Below, one piece after another: positions 59,043-64,000 of a DNA stretch of 64,000 nt. The notes beneath the pieces are model-generated. The model had not been told where the DNA came from. It saw only the letters and a program-made list of their open reading frames with translations, and did no database searches. The position numbers were made by a program, and so were the translations under genes. The DNA is from Nocardiopsis potens DSM 45234 (lineage in GTDB: Bacteria; Actinomycetota; Actinomycetes; Streptosporangiales; Streptosporangiaceae), in assembly GCF_000341105.1 (NCBI RefSeq), contig NZ_ANBB01000001.1, positions 1 to 64,000 of the forward strand, in the 5' to 3' direction. How positions within the stretch are numbered: position 1 is the stretch's first letter; each line of letters starts with the position of its first letter.

Positions 59043-60488
59043 TCACCGGGCGCCCCCGGCCCACAGCGGGCGCACCGCGTCCAGGTGGTCGCGGTAGCGG
59101 AGGTAGCCCTCCTGGTACAGCCGGACCGACTCCGGGTCGGGGGCGGCCGAGCGCGGCGTCCGGGTCCAGGCCTCCTCGTCGGCCGGCTCGCCGACGGCGG
59201 CCAGCCCGGCCAGCACCGCGCCGCGCGCCCCCACCTGCGCGCCGGCCTTCACCGTCACCGGCACGCCCATCACCCCGGAGAACACCTCGACCCACTGCGG
59301 GCTGCGCGATCCGCCGCCGCACAGCACCAGCTCGCCGTCGAGCCCGGCCGCCTCCAGGCAGTGCCGGGCGGCGTAGGCGATGCCCTCGCACAGCGCCCGC
59401 ACCACGTCGGCGGGCCCGTGGTGCAGGCTGAGCCCGCCGATCTCGCCCCGGGCGAACGGGTCCACGAACGGGGCCCGCTCGCCGGAGGGCGCCAGGTAGG
59501 GCAGCATGTGCACGCCCCGGGCCCCCGGCGGGGACCCGGCCAGCAGCTCCTCCAGGTCGCCGATGCTCCGCCCGGTGGTGCGCAGCGCCCAGTCCAGGCC
59601 GGCGGTGCCGACCATCGCGGGCATCGCCCGCAGGTGGGCGCCGCCGCCGGTGGCCAGGGACATGCCCGAGGGCTCCCCGGTGGTCTGCGCCTTCTCCCGG
59701 GCCACCTGGCAGGCCAGGGTGGTGCCGATGATGACCATCCCGTCGCCGGGCCGCCGCACGCCGGAGCCGCGGGCGCAGGCCGGCAGGTCGAACGGGCCGG
59801 AGGTGACCGGGGTGCCCGCGGGCAGACCGACGGCCTCGGCGCCGGCCGCGGTCAGCGGGGCGGCGGGCGGCCCGTCGTGCACCGGGGCGAGCAGGCCGGC
59901 CCGGTGCTCCAGGCCGGTGGCGCGCAGCGCCGCGGAGCTGTAGCCGTCCGGTCCGCCGCCGAACGGGAGCGAGGCGTCGGAGGGGTCGGTGGCGCGCACC
60001 CCGGTGAGCCGCTGGAAGACCATGTCCTTGCAGTAGCCGGCGGTCGCCGCCCGGTCCAGTTCGCCGGGGTCCTCGGCGTCCAGCCAGGCCAGTAGGGCGG
60101 CCGGGGCGCCGGGGAAGAGGGTGTTGCCGGTGGCGCGGAACACCTCGTCCGGGACGCCGGCGGCCTCCCAGCGCCGGATCAGGTCGGCGGCCCGGCCGTC
60201 CATCCAGGACAGCGCGGTGCGGGTGGGGCGCCCCCGGTCGTCCAGCAGCCACAGCCCGTCGCCCTGCCCGGTCAGCGCGAGCAGCAGGACCGGCTCGCTC
60301 AGCCGGGCGGCGAGCCGCCCGACCACGGTGCCGACCGAGGCGAACACCTCGTCGGGGTCCTGCTCCACCCGCCCGGGGCCGGGGTGCAGCAGCCGGGTGG
60401 AGACCGATTCGGTGCCGGCCTCGCGCCCCTCGGCGTCGAAGGCGACCGCCTTGGTCAGGGAGGTGCCGATGTCCACTCCGATGTACAT
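59043..60488 (-). CDS. FGGY-family carbohydrate kinase (first)
   Basis: A 481-residue sugar kinase. The phosphate-1 motif YIGVDIGTSLTKAVAFD is at the N-terminus, GLWLLDDRGRPTRTALSWMDGRA follows, and the C-terminal domain has IIGTTLACQV and ELVLCGGGSRSPQWVEVF. FGGY kinases phosphorylate ketoses or polyols; next to a fuculose-phosphate-type aldolase the product is probably a ketose 1-phosphate. It differs strongly from the second kinase of the cluster, so the two should have different substrates. The upstream gap carries an A+T-rich control region (60680-60730). Confidence 0.88.
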   Translation of the reverse strand: MYIGVDIGTSLTKAVAFDAEGREAGTESVSTRLLHPGPGRVEQDPDEVFASVGTVVGRLAARLSEPVLLLALTGQGDGLWLLDDRGRPTRTALSWMDGRAADLIRRWEAAGVPDEVFRATGNTLFPGAPAALLAWLDAEDPGELDRAATAGYCKDMVFQRLTGVRATDPSDASLPFGGGPDGYSSAALRATGLEHRAGLLAPVHDGPPAAPLTAAGAEAVGLPAGTPVTSGPFDLPACARGSGVRRPGDGMVIIGTTLACQVAREKAQTTGEPSGMSLATGGGAHLRAMPAMVGTAGLDWALRTTGRSIGDLEELLAGSPPGARGVHMLPYLAPSGERAPFVDPFARGEIGGLSLHHGPADVVRALCEGIAYAARHCLEAAGLDGELVLCGGGSRSPQWVEVFSGVMGVPVTVKAGAQVGARGAVLAGLAAVGEPADEEAWTRTPRSAAPDPESVRLYQEGYLRYRDHLDAVRPLWAGGAR

Positions 60489-60800
60489 GCGCCGCGCCCC
60501 GCTCTCAGGCCGGCCGGCCGGAGCGGCCGCGGGGGAGCGGGGGGACGGGGGTCCGGGGGTGCGCCATCGAGCCTCCTCAGCCTCCCGCCGGGCCGGCGGC
60601 TACCCGGCGGGCGGCTCGGCGGAGCGCCCGCGGGACGCGCGGAACAGTGGGGAGGCGGCATGGGAAACCACGCGGGAGCGTGGATTTAACATCTGAGAAT
60701 GTTTTCTTATCATTTTTTACGGTTATATGTCATGCCCCGTCAAGGGGGCGAGGGGAGCGGCCCCGGCCGGACCGCCGCGCGGCCCGGCCGGGGCGCCCGG
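60489..60800. promoter_or_regulatory. A+T-rich control region before the first FGGY kinase
   Basis: Around 60688-60730 G+C falls sharply. AACAT-CTGAG-AATGTT is an inverted repeat, and AGAATGTTTTCTT closely matches AGAATGTTAACTT upstream of the second kinase (62947-62959). Both lie in the same orientation relative to their genes, so one regulator may bind both. No regulator gene is in the window. Confidence 0.55.
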
Positions 60801-61433
60801 TCAGCCCGCCGGCGGCGCGGCCAGCTCCTCGTTGAAGGAGAGCAGGCCGACGTCGCCGTCCCCGCGCCAGCGCAGCCGGGCGCCGCGGCAGTTGCCCACC
60901 TTCGGGAACGCGCGGCGGTACCGGCCCAGGTCGATGCCGAGCAGCGAGCACAGGGCCAGCCGGATCAGCGTCCCGTGCGCCACCACCAGCACCCTGCCGC
61001 CCGCCCCGGCCAGGGCGGCGTCGGCCAGCGCGGCCCGGGCCCGCCCGACCACCTCCACCGGGTCCTCGGAACCGGGGAGGGGGTTGCGGAACGGGTCCGT
61101 CTCGAACCGCTCCCGCGCGCCGTCCAGCCGCTCGCGCATCTCCTGCGCGGTCAGCCCCTCGCCGTCGCCGAAGTCCTGCTCCACCAGGCGCGGGTCGGCG
61201 GTGACCGGCAGGCCCGCCGCCCGCCCCGCCGGCCCGGCGGTGCGCTCGGCCCGGGACAGGGTGGAGCAGTGCACCGCGCTCAGCCCGGCCCCGGCGGCCC
61301 AGCGGGCCAGCGCGGCGGCCTGCTCCTCGCCGGCCGGGGTCAGCGCGATGTCGCTGGACCCCGCGTACCGGTTCTCCGCGTGCCACACCGTCTCGCCGTG
61401 GCGCACCACGATCAGCTCGGCCGCCTCCGTCAT
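60801..61433 (-). CDS. histidine phosphatase family protein
   Basis: A 210-residue phosphatase of the phosphoglycerate-mutase-like superfamily. The phosphohistidine motif VVRHGETVWHAENRYAG is at the start, the second arginine site is in STLSRAERTAGP, and the second catalytic histidine is in VLVVAHGTLIRLAL. Its ATG overlaps the stop of the second FGGY kinase (ATGA), so both are made together; it may remove phosphate from a by-product or dead-end sugar phosphate. It belongs to the small-molecule phosphatase branch by size. Confidence 0.88.
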   Translation of the reverse strand: MTEAAELIVVRHGETVWHAENRYAGSSDIALTPAGEEQAAALARWAAGAGLSAVHCSTLSRAERTAGPAGRAAGLPVTADPRLVEQDFGDGEGLTAQEMRERLDGARERFETDPFRNPLPGSEDPVEVVGRARAALADAALAGAGGRVLVVAHGTLIRLALCSLLGIDLGRYRRAFPKVGNCRGARLRWRGDGDVGLLSFNEELAAPPAG

Positions 61434-62926
61434 CGGACACCCCTCCCGTTCGCCGTCCGCACCGCCGCGGGCTCCCCGGCCCCGGCGGTCCACCCCCGCT
61501 CCGCCAGCTCCCGCACCAGGCGCCGGTAGGAGCCCAGCAGGCGCTCGCCCACCTCCGGGCGCGGTTCCACTCTGGACCGGACGCGCACCATCCGCGCCAC
61601 CGCCTCGGAGAGCGGTGTGTCGGAGGCGGCGGCCAGCACCGCCATGCCGAACGCCGGCTCGGCGCTCTCCGGGACCTCCAGCGGCCGGCCGAGCACGTCG
61701 GCGCGGAGCCGGGTCCAGGCCGGGCTGGCGACCGCGCCGCCGGTCACCCGCAGCGCGCCGCGCACCTCGGCGCCGAGCCCGGCCAGCCGCTCCAGGCAGA
61801 GCCGCTCCAGGAACGCCACGCCCTGCAGGGTCGCGGCGTACCGGTCGGCCTCGTCGCGCGGCGCGCCGAGGGTGAACCCGGCCGCGTCCGGCGCGGTGAA
61901 GGGGAACCGCTCGCCCCGCCCCGGCAGCGGGTAGACCACCGCGGAGGCCGGGCGCTCCAGGTCCGCGGCGGCGTCCATGGCGGCCAGGTCGGCGCCGGGG
62001 AAGGCGGCGGTGAGCACGCCCGCGCCGGAGCTGGACGCGCCCCCGGGCCACCACCGGCCGTCCGGGGAGCGGTGGCTGTAGACGCCGGCCGCCGGGTCGG
62101 CGATCCGGTGCTCGGAGGCGCCCTTGAGGACCAGCGTGGTGCCGAGCACCGAGTTCCACCGGCCCGGTTCGAGCGCGCCGGCCGCCAGCTGGGCGGCGCA
62201 CCCGTCGGTCATCCCCGCGACGATCGGGGTGCCCTCCGGGATGCCGGTGTGCCCGGCGGCCGCGGCGCAGACCGAGCCGATCACGGTGCCCGGGGCGACC
62301 AGCTCGGGCAGGGCGCCCGGCGGGGCGCCGAGGGCCGCGGCGACCCGGCCCGGCCAGGCCGCGGCCAGCGGGTCCGCGCCGGACTTCAGCGCGTGGCTGG
62401 TGTCGGCGGCCACCGGGCCGCCGTTGAGCCGGCCGTTGACGAAGTCGGACTGGTGCAGCACCAGATCGCCCCGCCCCGGGCGGAGGACGGTGCGCACCAG
62501 GTGGGCGATGCGGGCGAACGCCCAGTGCGGCTGGGGGCGGGAGCCGACCCGCTCCCAGGTCGCGTCGTCCACGGCTGCGGCCAGGGCCGGGGCGGCGCCG
62601 GCGGCGCGCGCGTCGTCGTACATCAGCGCCGGCCCGACCGGGTCCAGCCGGGCGTCCGCGACCAGCGCGGTGCCCGAGGTGGCGCAGACCGCGACCGCCC
62701 CGACCCGGCGCGGACCGGCGGCCCCGGCCATCGCCTCGCGCGCGGCCCGGCCCGCGGCGGCCCACCACTCCTCGGGGTCCTGCTCGTGCCGGCCGTCACC
62801 GCGCGAGCTGCGCAGCGGCGCCGATCCGCGGCCGGCCACGCCGCCGTCGGACGCGGCGGCGACCGCCTTGACCCCCTGGGTCCCGATGTCGATCCCGACC
62901 CACAGCGGGTCCGCTGCACCGGACAT
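61430..62926 (-). CDS. FGGY-family carbohydrate kinase (second)
   Basis: A 498-residue sugar kinase of the xylulokinase-like branch. LWVGIDIGTQGVKAVAAASDGG opens the protein, RHEQDPEEWWAA and GMTDGCAAQLAAGA follow, and the C-terminal half has SVLGTTLVLKG and LRVTGGAVASPAWTRLRADVLG. It should phosphorylate a pentulose, polyol or similar sugar. It leads a two-gene unit with the histidine phosphatase. ATG 62926 follows AAGGGGG at 5 bases; GTG 62932 lies within that site. The promoter zone shares a motif with the first kinase gene. Confidence 0.87.
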   Translation of the reverse strand: MSGAADPLWVGIDIGTQGVKAVAAASDGGVAGRGSAPLRSSRGDGRHEQDPEEWWAAAGRAAREAMAGAAGPRRVGAVAVCATSGTALVADARLDPVGPALMYDDARAAGAAPALAAAVDDATWERVGSRPQPHWAFARIAHLVRTVLRPGRGDLVLHQSDFVNGRLNGGPVAADTSHALKSGADPLAAAWPGRVAAALGAPPGALPELVAPGTVIGSVCAAAAGHTGIPEGTPIVAGMTDGCAAQLAAGALEPGRWNSVLGTTLVLKGASEHRIADPAAGVYSHRSPDGRWWPGGASSSGAGVLTAAFPGADLAAMDAAADLERPASAVVYPLPGRGERFPFTAPDAAGFTLGAPRDEADRYAATLQGVAFLERLCLERLAGLGAEVRGALRVTGGAVASPAWTRLRADVLGRPLEVPESAEPAFGMAVLAAASDTPLSEAVARMVRVRSRVEPRPEVGERLLGSYRRLVRELAERGWTAGAGEPAAVRTANGRGVR

Positions 62927-62939
62927 GCCCACCCCCTTG

Positions 62940-62970
62940 TGTTATGAAGAATGTTAACTTCTCATTGTCG
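62940..62970. promoter_or_regulatory. control region of the second FGGY kinase
   Basis: A short A+T-rich run contains AGAATGTTAACTT (62947-62959), matching 11 of 13 bases with AGAATGTTTTCTT before the first kinase. Confidence 0.5.
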
Positions 62971-63142
62971 ATGGTTCGAGGCGACCCTACTCGGCGCCCC
63001 GGAGGGCGGCGCAACACGGGCGGCGGCCGCGCCCGCGGCGCTTTCGGGAACCCCGCGGCGGGCCCGGCGGAACCCCGCCGACCTGCGCGGACACCGGTGG
63101 GGTCACTTGCCGCTCCGCAGCGGCCCGCCGATCATGGGACCC

Positions 63143-63397
63143 ATGAACGACGACAAGCGGGCGGAGAAGGACATCTTCGGCCGGATCAGCGAACTCGTCC
63201 AGGAGGAGAGGGCTCTGCGCGAGCAGAGCGAGCACCGCCTCACCGCCGATGAGCGGGCCCGGATGCGCGAGGTCGCCACCGAACTCGACCAGTGCTGGGA
63301 CCTCCTCCGGCAGCGCCGCGCCCGGGAGGAGTACGGAGAGGCGGCCCCGGAACCGAGGGTCCGCTCCGCCCAGGAGGTCGAAGGCTACTTGAGCTGA
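63143..63397 (+). CDS. DUF2630 family protein
   Basis: An 84-residue protein that fits DUF2630 in length and pattern (DIFGRISELVQEERALREQ, a central LTADERARM, LDQCWDLLRQRRAREEYG). It is almost entirely helical, probably coiled coil, with many charged residues. The family is actinobacterial and without known function. ATG 63143 begins the conserved part; the longer frame from 62951 runs through the divergent kinase's promoter and is not used. Confidence 0.82.
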   Translation: MNDDKRAEKDIFGRISELVQEERALREQSEHRLTADERARMREVATELDQCWDLLRQRRAREEYGEAAPEPRVRSAQEVEGYLS

Positions 63398-64000
63398 CCG
63401 CCCCGTCCCGGGCCGGCCGATGCCCCGCCCTCCGCGACCGCGCACGCGCCGGGACCGGTCCCGGGGAGCGGCCCGGAGACCGGGGAGGGCGAGCCGCGGG
63501 ACCGAACGGAGCCCCTCGAGCCGTCGGCGGCCTTCCCCGCCGGCGGCCCGGGGCCGCTGTCCGCACGCGGCCGACCTGCTCGACCCGCACCCGCGCCCGG
63601 ACCGCCCGTACCGGGAAAGCTCCGCGCGCGGCCGGCGCACAGGGCGGCGTCCGCGCAGGTCGATCGGGGAGGCGTCCGGCGTCCGGTGGCAAGGCCGGAT
63701 GAGGGGACCGCCGGGGACGGGCGGGCCGCCGGCGGCCCCGGGCGGCCGGGGGCGGCCTGCGGCGGGTCCGGAAGGGGCGCGGGGTCTGCGGATCGGGCGG
63801 CGCCGTGGAGGAGGAACGGGCCGCCAGGGCCGGGGCCGGGGTGCGAGGAGCGCCCGGCCGGGCCGGGCTCCGGCGGAGCGGTCCCGGCGGCGGGAAACGG
63901 GGGCGCCGCTCCGCGGCCGCCTGTGGCCACCGCGGGCGGGCCGTCCGGGACGGTGCCGGTCGGCGGGTTCCCGTAACCTCTCCCTGCGCGCCCGCCGGGC
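63398..64000. other. 600 bp at the window end without a recognisable gene
   Basis: Frames on both strands are open but low-complexity (Gly/Arg/Pro/Ala) and show no motif or ribosome binding site. A gene might begin beyond the edge. Confidence 0.4.

Overview
The window is about 74% G+C. It carries SsgB, a conservon, modular type I polyketide synthase genes and an unlinked stock of actinobacterial catabolic genes. This points to a filamentous, sporulating actinomycete, most likely near Nocardiopsaceae (Nocardiopsis or Streptomonospora type). The genus is inference.

Layout. 1-858 is half of a repetitive element whose complete relative lies at 53504-55081. 961-2034 encodes a secreted choice-of-anchor A protein. 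2693-7053 is a conservon (histidine-kinase-like protein, Roadblock protein, DUF742 protein, small GTPase) followed by a StyA-type flavin monooxygenase; a strong terminator closes it. 7404-22339 holds two large PKS genes. Read in order they give a KSQ-ACP loading module with no AT, then KS-AT-KR-ACP, then KS-AT-DH-ER-KR-ACP-TE: a three-condensation-unit line that should release a triketide acid or delta-lactone. A tnpB element with about 80-bp inverted ends (22329-24401) abuts the PKS stop codon, and the remnant of a Ser/Thr kinase gene lies on its other side.

24855-28250 holds a secreted HAD phosphatase and a TetR-controlled Rox-like flavin monooxygenase with two palindromic operators. 28296-29548 has a phosphotransferase ORF without a usable start and a four-tRNA cluster (Gly, Gly, Cys, Val). 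29709-36764 contains a lone Roadblock protein, an aminotransferase IV enzyme, SsgB, tRNA-Val(CAC), a PGPGW membrane protein, a flavin monooxygenase and ThrRS. 36929-45647 contains a phospholipase D-family synthase, an SDR, a methyltransferase, an amidohydrolase, a MoxR ATPase/VWA-metallopeptidase pair and a GNAT enzyme. A perfect 66-bp palindrome lies at 39249-39314.

45690-53479 has a nuclease-like protein, an alpha/beta hydrolase and a TetR-controlled operon for acyl-CoA carboxylase and acyl-CoA dehydrogenase (leucine or related acyl-CoA breakdown). 55164-58163 has a secreted Pro/Ala/Glu-rich protein, NDH-2 and a CopZ-CsoR pair with its operator. 58318-62926 is a sugar-phosphate catabolic cluster with two FGGY kinases, an aldolase and a histidine phosphatase. 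A DUF2630 gene ends the coding part.

The least ordinary items are the concentric repeat element (1-858 and 53504-55081), the AT-less KSQ loading module, the tnpB unit with mirror-image ends and the tandem (dead plus live) metallopeptidase domains beside MoxR.
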